Assembly: GCF_000240225.1 (NCBI RefSeq)
Contig: NZ_AGUD01000216.1
Coordinates: 1-38,927 of the forward strand
Length of the DNA: 38,927 bases
Direction of reading: 5' to 3'
From: Patulibacter medicamentivorans
GTDB lineage: Bacteria > Actinomycetota > Thermoleophilia > Solirubrobacterales > Solirubrobacteraceae
The notes below the pieces were generated by a model. It saw only the letters and a program-made list of their open reading frames with translations. It did no database searches and was not told the DNA's origin. The stretch's first letter is position 1. Every line of letters begins with the position of its first letter. The position numbers were made by a program, and so were the translations under genes. Positions 26,382 through 32,812 of the stretch are shown here, piece by piece.

Positions 26382-26501
26382 CGCGCTGCACGATAGCGCG
26401 CCGCGGCCGGTCGTCCTCGCCGCGACGGACAGGCGGGCGGCGCCGCGTCGGGCCGCCGGGCCATGGTCGCGGGCGGCCCGAGCGGCGAACCTCGGAGGCC
26501 G

Positions 26502-27860
26502 ATGCACGACGGATTCGCCGATCGCCGACGCAACGGCCACGACCTCCGTCCCTCGGGCGCGCCGATCGCGGTCGTGCTCCCGGGAGGTGGCGCGCGCGGG
26601 GCCTACGAGGCCGGGGCGCTGTCGGTCCTGGGGCCGGCGATGGAGGCGCGCGGCGAGCGCCCGGCGATCGCCTGCGGCACGTCGGTCGGCGCGATCAACG
26701 CGGCCTTCCTGGCCTCGGTCGCGCACCTGCCGCTGCACAAGCAGGCGTCGCTGCTGCTCGAGGTCTGGCGGGAGATGCGCAAGGGCGACGTGATCCGGCC
26801 GGTGATCGGTCCCGGGCTGGTCAAGAGCGGCCTGCGGCTGGTCGGGGAGATGCTCGAGCTGCCGGGCGCGCGGCTCGCCGGGCTGATGGATCCGACGCCG
26901 CTGACCGCGTCGCTGGAGCGCTGGATCGACTGGGGCGACGTCCGCGACAACGTCCGCGCCGGGCGTCTGGACGCGCTCTGCGTCGTCGCCACCGCGCTCA
27001 GCGGCGGCGGGCCGGTCGGGTTCGTCCACAGCGCCTCCTCGCGGCTGCCGAGGAGCGGCCCGGCGGACGACCTGCGCTACGTCGGCGTCGACGGCCTGAC
27101 CGCCGACCACGTGCGCGCGAGCGCGGCGATCCCGCTGCTGTTCCCGCCGGTCGAGCTGGCCTGCCCGCCCGAGGCCGCGGACTCCTACATCGACGGCGGG
27201 GTGCGGCTGAACTCGCCGCTCTCGCCCGCGCTGGCGCTCGGGGCCGAGCGGGTGATCCTGATCGGCCTGGAGCCCTTCGCGGCTCGCGCTCCCGACACCC
27301 GGCCGCTGCACGGGGCGCGGCTGGCCGACGTCACGGCCAACATCCTCGACGGCCTGCTGGTCGACCAGGTCGCCGACGACCTCCACCGGCTGGCCGCGAT
27401 CAACTCGTTCCTGGCCGAGGACGGCGGCCTCGGCGCGCTCCACGCCGGTGCCCGGGCCGAGCGGGCGGCCCGCGGCAAGCCCGCCTACCGGCGCGTCTCC
27501 TACGCGCTGGTCGCGCCCGAGCGGCGCGGCCGGATCGCGGAGATCGCCGAGCAGGTGTTCCAGGAGCGCTACGCCGGGCTGCGAGGCCTGCTGCGGCCAG
27601 ACCTGCCGGTCGTCTCGCGATTGCTCGGCGGTGGCCGGACGCGGGCGCGCGGAGAGCTGCTGAGCTTCCTGCTCTTCGACGAGCGCTTCGTCGAGCTGCT
27701 GATCGAGGAGGGCGCTCGCGACGCCCAGCGCTGGCTCGACCGCCATCCGGGGCTCTGGTGCTCCGACGCGGCCCACGACCTGACCGTCGACCACAGCGCC
27801 GCGGCCGGGGTCCGGGAGCGGGCGGCGATCGAGGAGTGGCGGGCGATCCGCCGGCGCTGA
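26502..27860 (+). CDS. Patatin-like phospholipase
   Basis: A 452-residue serine acyl hydrolase. The oxyanion motif GGGARG is at 28-33, the nucleophile S61 lies in GTSVG (59-63), and the catalytic aspartate is in SYIDGGVRLNSPL, completing the Ser-Asp dyad. The C-terminal ~200 residues, from GLEPFAARAPDTRPL onward, form a charged helical extension usual in actinobacterial members of the family. It should hydrolyse lipids or other acyl esters; the substrate is unknown. There is no signal peptide, so it acts inside the cell or at the membrane face. ATG 26502 has GGAGG just 3 bases before it; ATG 26463 is also in frame but has no ribosome-binding site and adds an unconserved-looking stretch. Confidence 0.9.
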   Translation: MHDGFADRRRNGHDLRPSGAPIAVVLPGGGARGAYEAGALSVLGPAMEARGERPAIACGTSVGAINAAFLASVAHLPLHKQASLLLEVWREMRKGDVIRPVIGPGLVKSGLRLVGEMLELPGARLAGLMDPTPLTASLERWIDWGDVRDNVRAGRLDALCVVATALSGGGPVGFVHSASSRLPRSGPADDLRYVGVDGLTADHVRASAAIPLLFPPVELACPPEAADSYIDGGVRLNSPLSPALALGAERVILIGLEPFAARAPDTRPLHGARLADVTANILDGLLVDQVADDLHRLAAINSFLAEDGGLGALHAGARAERAARGKPAYRRVSYALVAPERRGRIAEIAEQVFQERYAGLRGLLRPDLPVVSRLLGGGRTRARGELLSFLLFDERFVELLIEEGARDAQRWLDRHPGLWCSDAAHDLTVDHSAAAGVRERAAIEEWRAIRRR

Positions 27861-27873
27861 TCCGTCACCGTTC

Positions 27874-27912
27874 CGGCGCACTACCGGCACGTTCGACCCC
27901 TCGATCCGGCAC
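27874..27912 (+). promoter_or_regulatory. Phased CGGCAC repeat array
   Basis: CGGCGC (27874), CGGCAC (27885) and CGGCAC (27907) have the same 11 + 22 spacing as the array at 3074. The last copy, CCGGCACAG, starts 30 bases before the ATG at 27937. CGACCC also sits between the second and third copies in all three arrays. Confidence 0.5.
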
Positions 27913-27936
27913 AGCGGTCGCCGGCACCATCGGTCC

Positions 27937-28794
27937 ATGACCACGCGCCATGGCCGCAGCAACCGCCCGAGCGCCCGGGAGCGGGCCCGACGGTCGGCCG
28001 GTCGCTCGGCCGACGGCCGCTCCGTCGCCTGGATCGACGGGATCGATCTCCCGACCCTCGCGGGCGAGCTGGTCGACCTGGCGATCGGGCAGCTGCGGGT
28101 CTGGACCCCGCGGGTCGTCGACGCGCTCGACGCCGAGCGGATCGCCTCCGACGTCTGCGGCCAGTGGTTCACAGGCCCCGACGGCCCGGGCGCCGAGCTC
28201 GAGGCGGTCGTCGGCGAGCTGCTGATCGAGGGCCTGTCGGCCGCCGGTGACGCTCCCGCGGTGGCGGCGCTGAGCGCGCTCGCGGTCGCCGGCAGCGAGC
28301 CGATCGCGTCGGCCGCGGGACCGGCGGCCGAGCGGCTCGTCGCGGCGGGGGTGCCGCGGCCGTCGTGGTGGGCGCAGCTGGCCTCGACGCGGCCGACGCG
28401 GGCGGCGCTGCTGACGGCCCCCGGCGACGACCGGGTGCAGACGGTGATCGTCGAGTTCTCCCGCGACGTCGGCCCGCGGCACTGCCTGTCCGCGATCGTC
28501 GTCCACGAGCGCGGCGGCGCGGCGACGTCGCTGCACCTGACCCACGAGCTCGACGGCCTGCGCGAGGAGATTGCCTCGATCGGCGGCGAGTCCCCGATCG
28601 AGGTGATCCCGCTGCCGCTGGAGCGCGCCCACGCGATCCTCGACGCGGCGATCGAGCGGACGGAGCAGGTCGGCGACCCGCTGCTGACCAGCTCCTACGG
28701 CGAGACCCGCGGCGTCGCGCGGCAGCGGCTGGCGCTGCTCGCCGACCACCTCGGGCGCGGTCAGCGGAGCGCCAGCCGCTCGATCGCCTCGTAG
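27937..28794 (+). CDS. Unknown protein, paralogue of the product at 3138-3926
   Basis: A 285-residue soluble protein with an arginine-rich N-terminus (about 25 residues) and no membrane segment. It aligns by eye with the protein at 3138: AALSALAVAGSEPI against AALRALQLGGSNGV, then VAAGVPRPSWW against AATGVDEPSWW, then a beta-rich middle, and AAIERTEQVGDP near the end. The family resembles actinobacterial hypothetical proteins with no assigned activity. The upstream array (27874-27912) and start-site sequence are also shared with the paralogue, so both genes are probably controlled by the same factor. The last 34 bases overlap the convergent thpR gene. Confidence 0.72.
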   Translation: MTTRHGRSNRPSARERARRSAGRSADGRSVAWIDGIDLPTLAGELVDLAIGQLRVWTPRVVDALDAERIASDVCGQWFTGPDGPGAELEAVVGELLIEGLSAAGDAPAVAALSALAVAGSEPIASAAGPAAERLVAAGVPRPSWWAQLASTRPTRAALLTAPGDDRVQTVIVEFSRDVGPRHCLSAIVVHERGGAATSLHLTHELDGLREEIASIGGESPIEVIPLPLERAHAILDAAIERTEQVGDPLLTSSYGETRGVARQRLALLADHLGRGQRSASRSIAS

Positions 28795-29345
28795 CGGGCG
28801 CCGGTCGGCTCCAGGTGCGAGCGGTAGACGACGACGGCCTCGGGCTCGAACTCGGCGGCCGGGGTGGCGGGGAGCGATCGACGGTCGGGCGCCGCGTCCG
28901 AGCGCATCCGGGCGAGGGTCAGGTGGGGGAGGAAGCGCCGCTCCTCCTCCCAGCCGATCGCGTCGCGCAGCCCGGCGGCGACCGCGGCCTGCAGGGCCAG
29001 CAGCTCGCCGGCGCCGTCGTCGTGGACCTCGGCCGCCAGCACCCGCGGGCGCCGCGGCGGCAGCCAGAGCGGGCCGCCGAGGCGCAGTCGCGGCAGCGGG
29101 CGACCGTCGCTGACGGTCGCGACCGCCTCGGCGACGGCGTCGGCGATCGGGTCGATCTCGGTGGCGGTGCGGGCACCGAGGAAGGCCAGCGTGACGTGCA
29201 GCTGCTCGGCGGGCACGGCGCGCATCGCCGGTGCCTGGCCACGCTGCTGGCGCGTCCAGGCCAGCAGCGCCTCGCGGACGGCGACCGGGGGATCGAGGGC
29301 GACGAACAGGCGTTGCCCGGGGCGACGTCCACGGTGGCCGGCCAT
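28761..29345 (-). CDS. thpR: RNA 2',3'-cyclic phosphodiesterase (LigT/ThpR family)
   Basis: A 194-residue 2H phosphoesterase that opens 2',3'-cyclic phosphates on RNA ends. Both catalytic HxTx motifs are visible: HVTLAFLG at about residues 50-57 and HLTLARM at about 142-148. RLFVALDPP near the start is the first strand. The length is typical. The ATG at 29345 is preferred; a TTG at 29354 would add three residues. TACCGT (29359-29354) is 8 bases upstream with TTGGCC 17 bases before that, a plausible promoter with an essentially leaderless message. It converges on the unknown gene at 27937 with a 34-base overlap. Confidence 0.88.
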   Translation of the reverse strand: MAGHRGRRPGQRLFVALDPPVAVREALLAWTRQQRGQAPAMRAVPAEQLHVTLAFLGARTATEIDPIADAVAEAVATVSDGRPLPRLRLGGPLWLPPRRPRVLAAEVHDDGAGELLALQAAVAAGLRDAIGWEEERRFLPHLTLARMRSDAAPDRRSLPATPAAEFEPEAVVVYRSHLEPTGARYEAIERLALR

Positions 29346-29396
29346 CGACGGCAACGGTACTCCGCGTCAGGGGCCCGGCCAAGCGCCCGGCGGCCC

Positions 29397-29807
29397 CTAC
29401 GCGGCCGGTGCCGCGGCGGCGGTGCTGCGGCTCTTGATCAGCAGCACGGCGGTCGCGGCCACCAGCGAGATCGACGCCACCAGGTCCAGGTACAGCCCCC
29501 AGCCGGGATCGGCGAGCGCGGCGGCGATCGAGTCGCCGCTGACCGAGCCGAGGTCGGCGATGCTGATGACGACGGCGAGGACGGCGACGGAGAGGGCGAC
29601 GATCGCGGGCCACTTGGCGGCTCCGCCGCGCCAGACCAGCAGGCCGCCGGCGATCAGGCCGAGCGCGATCAGGAAGACGCCGTCCTTCTCGGTCCCGTTG
29701 GCGATCGTGGTCCCGCCGACGGTGACCCATGGTCCGATGCCGCCGACGATCATCAACAGGGCGGAGCCGACGCCCCACCACTTCACGGTTGTCGTTCGAG
29801 TGCTCAT
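29397..29807 (-). CDS. Small four-helix membrane protein
   Basis: A 136-residue integral membrane protein with about four hydrophobic segments: WWGVGSALLMIVGGIGPWV (10-28), GVFLIALGLIAGGLLVW (43-59), WPAIVALSVAVLAVVISIA (66-84) and LYLDLVASISLVAATAVLL (105-123). The first loop, TVGGTTIANGTEKDG, is probably external. It resembles actinobacterial hypothetical membrane proteins of DUF-type families; no function can be assigned. The ATG at 29807 lies 6 bases after TACGGT with TTCGCA 17 bases further up, a leaderless arrangement. It is separate from its neighbours, not in an operon. Confidence 0.68.
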   Translation of the reverse strand: MSTRTTTVKWWGVGSALLMIVGGIGPWVTVGGTTIANGTEKDGVFLIALGLIAGGLLVWRGGAAKWPAIVALSVAVLAVVISIADLGSVSGDSIAAALADPGWGLYLDLVASISLVAATAVLLIKSRSTAAAAPAA

Positions 29808-29813
29808 GCCGAC

Positions 29814-29842
29814 ACCGTAGGACCCACGGGCGAGTCTGCGAA
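29814..29842 (-). promoter_or_regulatory. Leaderless promoter of the membrane-protein gene
   Basis: TTCGCA (29842-29837), a 17-base spacer, then TACGGT (29819-29814) and 6 bases to the ATG at 29807. The predicted transcription start coincides with the start codon. Confidence 0.5.
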
Positions 29843-29996
29843 CAACCTCTGGGGTGGTTCGCCTAACCCTGGGGAGTGGCTAGGGGAGGGGGCAACTCCT
29901 ACGCGATCGTGAACGGGGATTGAGCCGGGCTTGACGCGCCCGGCCTACCGTCGGTGGCATCCAACGACGCCGCGCGCCCGGCCTACGGCGCCCGAG

Positions 29997-30203
29997 ATGT
30001 TCGACCGCGATCTCAACGTCTGTCCCCGGTGCGGCGAGCGGGTCACCGCCTTCGCCGCCGGCTGCTCCTACTGCGGTGCCACGCTCGACCAGCAGCGGTT
30101 CCGCCGGCAGGTCTCGACCGCCGACCGGGTGCGCGGCTGGGCCCGCCGCGCGACCGCGCGTCCCGGCCGCTCCGCCTCGAGCGCCCGCCGCCCGCGCGAC
30201 TGA
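29997..30203 (+). CDS. Small zinc-ribbon protein
   Basis: A 68-residue protein. Two CxxC pairs, C9-x2-C12 (VCPRCGERV) and C24-x2-C27 (GCSYCGATL), form a treble-clef/zinc-ribbon knuckle. The C-terminal 40 residues are arginine-rich (RVRGWARRATARPGR), suggesting binding to RNA, DNA or a membrane. The function is otherwise unknown. I chose ATG 29997 (MFDRDLNV) because the longer reading from TTG 29931 adds a low-complexity stretch and overlaps a likely -10 element, TACCGT at 29946-29951. It precedes the RelA/SpoT-domain gene by 82 bases, with a tandem repeat between them. Confidence 0.65.
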   Translation: MFDRDLNVCPRCGERVTAFAAGCSYCGATLDQQRFRRQVSTADRVRGWARRATARPGRSASSARRPRD

Positions 30204-30217
30204 GCCCGGCGGCGGTC

Positions 30218-30256
30218 CGCCCGACCCGACCGCCCGACCCGACCGCCCGACCCGAC
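30218..30256. repeat. Three perfect copies of a 13-base tandem repeat
   Basis: CGCCCGACCCGAC is repeated three times without change at 30218-30230, 30231-30243 and 30244-30256, followed by a partial fourth copy. It lies between the zinc-ribbon gene and the RelA/SpoT-domain gene, 30 bases before the latter's start codon. Confidence 0.9.
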
Positions 30257-30285
30257 CGCCGGGCCTGCGAGTCTGGCTCGGGCCG

Positions 30286-31407
30286 ATGACGACCACGATC
30301 GACGCAGAGCACGCCCGTCGGGCGCGCAAGCACTACGAGCTGCCGTCCTACCAGGCGTTCCTGCGGCGGCTGGGCGAGACGCTCGAGGCGCACATGCTGG
30401 AGCTGATCCGCGGGGTCGGGATCCCGACCGGCCAGTTCGACCTGGCCTGGCGGATCAAGTCGCCGGAGTCGTTCGAGCAGAAGGCCGGTGTCGAGGATCC
30501 CGAGCACCCGGGACGGCTGAAGTACCGCCTGCCCTGCGACGAGGTCACCGACCAGCTGGCGCTGCGCGTGGTCTGCTTCCTGCCCGCCCAGGTCGAGGCG
30601 GTCGCGCAGGCGATCGGGGAGGACGACGGACTGACGGTGCGCGAGCTCCGCAACAAGGGGTCGCGCAACGCCGAGGAGCGGCAGTTCGGCTACCAGAGCC
30701 TGCACGTGCTGGTCGATCCCGGACCGCCGCTGGCGATCCCCGACCCGCCCAAGGACTACCGCGTCCCGCGGGTCGAGATCCAGCTGCGGACCCAGCTCCA
30801 GCACGTCTGGGCCGAACTCGAGCACGCGTCCCGCTACAAGGGCGCGGCCGGATCGCGGGTCTCGCGGAAGTTCGACCGGGCCGCCGCCCTGATCGAGATG
30901 GTCGACGAGCTGCTGCAGGAGATCGACGACGCGGCGGCCGGGGCGGCGGGCGCCGACGAGGCCCCGCGCCGGACGTCGGCGAAGGACCCCGGCGAGGCCG
31001 ACGCGCCGCCGGCCGCGCGCCCGATCGGCAACCGCCTGACCGCCCGGGCGCTGCGGTCGCTGCTGGCCGAGCTGTTCCCGGACGCGCCGCCGAGTCGCGG
31101 GACCGGCAGCGAGGAGTGGATCCGCCGTCACGCCCTGGAACTGGGGCTCGACACCGTCGAGGCGCTGCGCTCGACGGTCAGGAGCGTCGATCTGGCGGGG
31201 ATCGACCGGACCTTCCGCGAGGGGGTCTCCTGGGAGCGCAACCAGGTCCGCTGCCTGGACGACGCGCTGCTCGTGGCGACCGGTCGCCGCTACATCGACG
31301 TCGCCGAGCGGCTCGTCCCCGAGGACGACGAGGCCCAGCGGAGCAAGCGCCCGCGGGTGCTCGGCTGGCGGCTCAAGACGCTGCGCGAGGCCGGCGTCGT
31401 CGACTGA
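30286..31407 (+). CDS. RelA/SpoT-domain protein, possible (p)ppGpp synthetase
   Basis: A 373-residue protein with a RelA/SpoT nucleotidyltransferase domain at about residues 30-190 and no HD hydrolase, TGS or ACT domain. Visible motifs are WRIKSPESFEQKA (55-67), DEVTDQLALRVVCF (85-98), FGYQSLHVLV (134-143) and VEIQLRTQLQHVWAELEH (163-180). The pyrophosphate-donor and GTP-site glutamate (E164) and the QLRT motif are present. In the usual D-x-x-G-x-R stretch the glycine is alanine (DQLALR). It may make (p)ppGpp from GTP/GDP and ATP, or be a modified relative such as a toxin-type or RNA-modifying enzyme. The C-terminal ~170 residues are not recognised. The ATG at 30286 is supported by codon use; no ribosome-binding site is visible. 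Confidence 0.82.
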   Translation: MTTTIDAEHARRARKHYELPSYQAFLRRLGETLEAHMLELIRGVGIPTGQFDLAWRIKSPESFEQKAGVEDPEHPGRLKYRLPCDEVTDQLALRVVCFLPAQVEAVAQAIGEDDGLTVRELRNKGSRNAEERQFGYQSLHVLVDPGPPLAIPDPPKDYRVPRVEIQLRTQLQHVWAELEHASRYKGAAGSRVSRKFDRAAALIEMVDELLQEIDDAAAGAAGADEAPRRTSAKDPGEADAPPAARPIGNRLTARALRSLLAELFPDAPPSRGTGSEEWIRRHALELGLDTVEALRSTVRSVDLAGIDRTFREGVSWERNQVRCLDDALLVATGRRYIDVAERLVPEDDEAQRSKRPRVLGWRLKTLREAGVVD

Positions 31408-31541
31408 GCCAGCGCCACTGGACGGACGGCGCAGCGCGGACGCCGTCGTTCCTGGACGGACGTCTGGGGGCGGTCGAAACCGTGCCCTACCCCACAGAGA
31501 GAACGCTCAAGGGACCGCTTCGGCGTGACGATGGACTGGAT

Positions 31542-31739
31542 GTGTCATCCCCCGATGCACGGCCCCCCTCGATCCTCGATCGGCCGACCGACGAGCTGGT
31601 GGCGCGCGCGCTGTCCGGCCCGGTCCCCGGCGCGCTGCTGACCCGGCTCTTCGCCGAGCCGCTGGTCGGCGATCCCGAGGTCGCGGCGGAGGACCGGCGT
31701 GCGGCGCCGGTCCCCTTCCGCGACGCGACGGTCAGCTGA
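31542..31739 (+). CDS. Possible small unknown protein
   Basis: A 65-residue frame starting at GTG 31542 with good third-position GC after the first ten codons. A helical core, PTDELVARALSGPVPGALL, is followed by an acidic/basic tail. There is no signal peptide or recognisable motif, and the start is uncertain because upstream codons remain open into the RelA/SpoT-domain gene. The end overlaps the convergent ferritin-like gene by 8 bases. The 31408-31541 gap holds nothing else that I can support. Confidence 0.35.
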   Translation: MSSPDARPPSILDRPTDELVARALSGPVPGALLTRLFAEPLVGDPEVAAEDRRAAPVPFRDATVS

Positions 31740-32229
31740 ACTCCGCCAGGTAGCGCTCGAAGGTCCGCAGGTGGCCCTCCTCGTCGCGCAGGATCTCGAT
31801 CACGAGGTCCTGGGTGGCCCAGTCGATGCCGTCGGTGGCCTCGATGATCCGGTTGTAGTGGGCGATCGCGCCGGCCTCGGCCTCGATCACGCCCTTGATC
31901 ACCGACACCACGTCGGTCGGGTCGTCCTGCGGCTGCAGGAACGGCTGGGCGCTCGGGAAGTCGGCCGAGCCCGGGGGCGTGCCGTAGAGCTCCTTGATCC
32001 GGGCCGCGAACTTGCGGGCGTGGCCCAGCTCCTCCTCGACGTCGGCGTCGAGGTCCTCGGCGACCTCCTTGGCCCGGATGCCGTCGAGGTTGGCGGCGTT
32101 CGCCAGGTAGTTGGTGACTGTCTCGACCTCCATCCAGTAGGCCTCGGTCAGCAGCGCGACGATCTCCTCGCGCTTGCTGGCGTTGGCGTCCGAGAGGACA
32201 CCGGTCTGCGCGTGATGGGTCGTAGCCAT
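31732..32229 (-). CDS. Ferritin-like di-iron protein
   Basis: A 165-residue four-helix-bundle protein. Helix 1 carries YWMEVETV (E34/E36), helix 2 EEELGHARKF with E67 and H70, helix 3 EAEAGAIAHY, and helix 4 DEEGHLRTF with E150 and H153. These two ExxH pairs plus the Glu residues form a typical di-iron site. It may store or oxidise iron, or detoxify peroxide as Dps/bacterioferritin relatives do. The ATG at 32229 has a good AAGGAGCATCCG leader; an upstream ATG at 32289 was rejected because the intervening codons are AT-rich. The AT-rich region upstream contains a DtxR/IdeR-like box at 32295-32308, which fits iron control. Confidence 0.82.
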   Translation of the reverse strand: MATTHHAQTGVLSDANASKREEIVALLTEAYWMEVETVTNYLANAANLDGIRAKEVAEDLDADVEEELGHARKFAARIKELYGTPPGSADFPSAQPFLQPQDDPTDVVSVIKGVIEAEAGAIAHYNRIIEATDGIDWATQDLVIEILRDEEGHLRTFERYLAEFS

Positions 32230-32294
32230 CGGATGCTCCTTCCTGGGGTGCGACGTCCGATCACTATAACAAGTCTCTTCAATTAACACGGGAA

Positions 32295-32308
32295 TTAGGA
32301 TTGCCTCA
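32295..32308. promoter_or_regulatory. DtxR/IdeR-like box upstream of the ferritin-like gene
   Basis: TTAGG-ATTG-CCTCA matches 9 of 10 arm positions of the iron-box core TTAGG-N4-CCTAA. It lies 66 bases upstream of the ferritin-like start codon, in an AT-rich patch that is unusual for this DNA. IdeR activates ferritin genes from upstream sites in mycobacteria. Confidence 0.4.
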
Positions 32309-32328
32309 GCGGGCCGTCCGGAGACGGC

Positions 32329-32352
32329 GATCGCCCGTGGGGGCGGGCGATC
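32329..32352 (-). terminator. Hairpin after the 57-residue gene
   Basis: Perfect arms GATCGCCC (32329-32336) and GGGCGATC (32345-32352) around an 8-base loop, about 97 bases past the stop of the minus-strand gene at 32449. There is no T tract. The rest of 32230-32448 shows no gene. Confidence 0.35.
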
Positions 32353-32448
32353 CGCGGGTCTCGGGGAATCTGCTGCGTCGGCCCGTCGGCGGTGCCGCCG
32401 GAAGCTGCGGGCGGCCCGGGCGGCGGCGGGGTGGCGCGTCGGCCGCGC

Positions 32449-32622
32449 TCAGTCGCGCGGGTGGGCGGCGCCGGCGACGGCCTGGGCGGCGCGCCAGGCG
32501 GCGAAGCGTCCCTCGGGCGTGCTCAGCCACAGCGCCAGGTCGCGCTCGAACCGCTGCCAGCGGCGGGCGCGGAAGCCCGCGCGGGGAAAGGCGTCCTGCT
32601 CGTTCAGCTCGCGCTGCGGCAC
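32449..32622 (-). CDS. Small 57-residue unknown protein
   Basis: A short frame with almost all codons ending in G or C. The product begins VPQRELNEQDAFPRAGF and continues with an Arg/Trp-rich amphipathic part (RARRWQRFERDLALWL, then RFAAWRAAQAV). There is no cysteine, signal peptide or membrane helix. The GTG start at 32622 follows TACGAT (32634-32629) by 6 bases, matching the leaderless pattern, and GGAG lies 3 bases upstream. The product is not a known family to me. It is easily missed because of its length and GTG start. A GCCTAA-containing sequence like the ferritin iron box overlaps the promoter (32637-32650). Confidence 0.55.
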   Translation of the reverse strand: MPQRELNEQDAFPRAGFRARRWQRFERDLALWLSTPEGRFAAWRAAQAVAGAAHPRD

Positions 32623-32682
32623 TGCTCCATCGTAGCGAAGGGTTGCCTAAGACCTACCGTTGAGGACGGAGAACCTTCGGGT

Positions 32683-32736
32683 GCCCGATCTCGATGGCGC
32701 GTTGCTCCACGTGCTGGACATTCGTTGAGATCGGGC
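32683..32736. other. Inverted repeat with a 34-base loop
   Basis: Perfect 10-base arms GCCCGATCTC (32683-32692) and GAGATCGGGC (32727-32736), followed at 32743-32758 by a second hairpin CCGGCC-CCAC-GGCCGG. Both lie in the 190-base gap 32623-32812, ahead of the gene at 32813. They may form a structured leader or an attenuator. Confidence 0.5.
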
Positions 32737-32812
32737 CCCGCTGGCCGGCCCCACGGCCGGTCCATCCGTCCACCCGCCTCTCCGCCCGATCGCGGCGCGT
32801 CGATCACCAAGC

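Noticed and set aside
26463-26501. Upstream ATG for the patatin-like gene
   Set aside because: It has no ribosome-binding site and an unconserved-looking product; GGAGG lies just before ATG 26502.
29931-29996. TTG-started N-terminal extension of the zinc-ribbon protein
   Set aside because: The extension is Pro/Arg low complexity and covers a likely -10 element (TACCGT 29946-29951). ATG 29997 gives a compact zinc ribbon.
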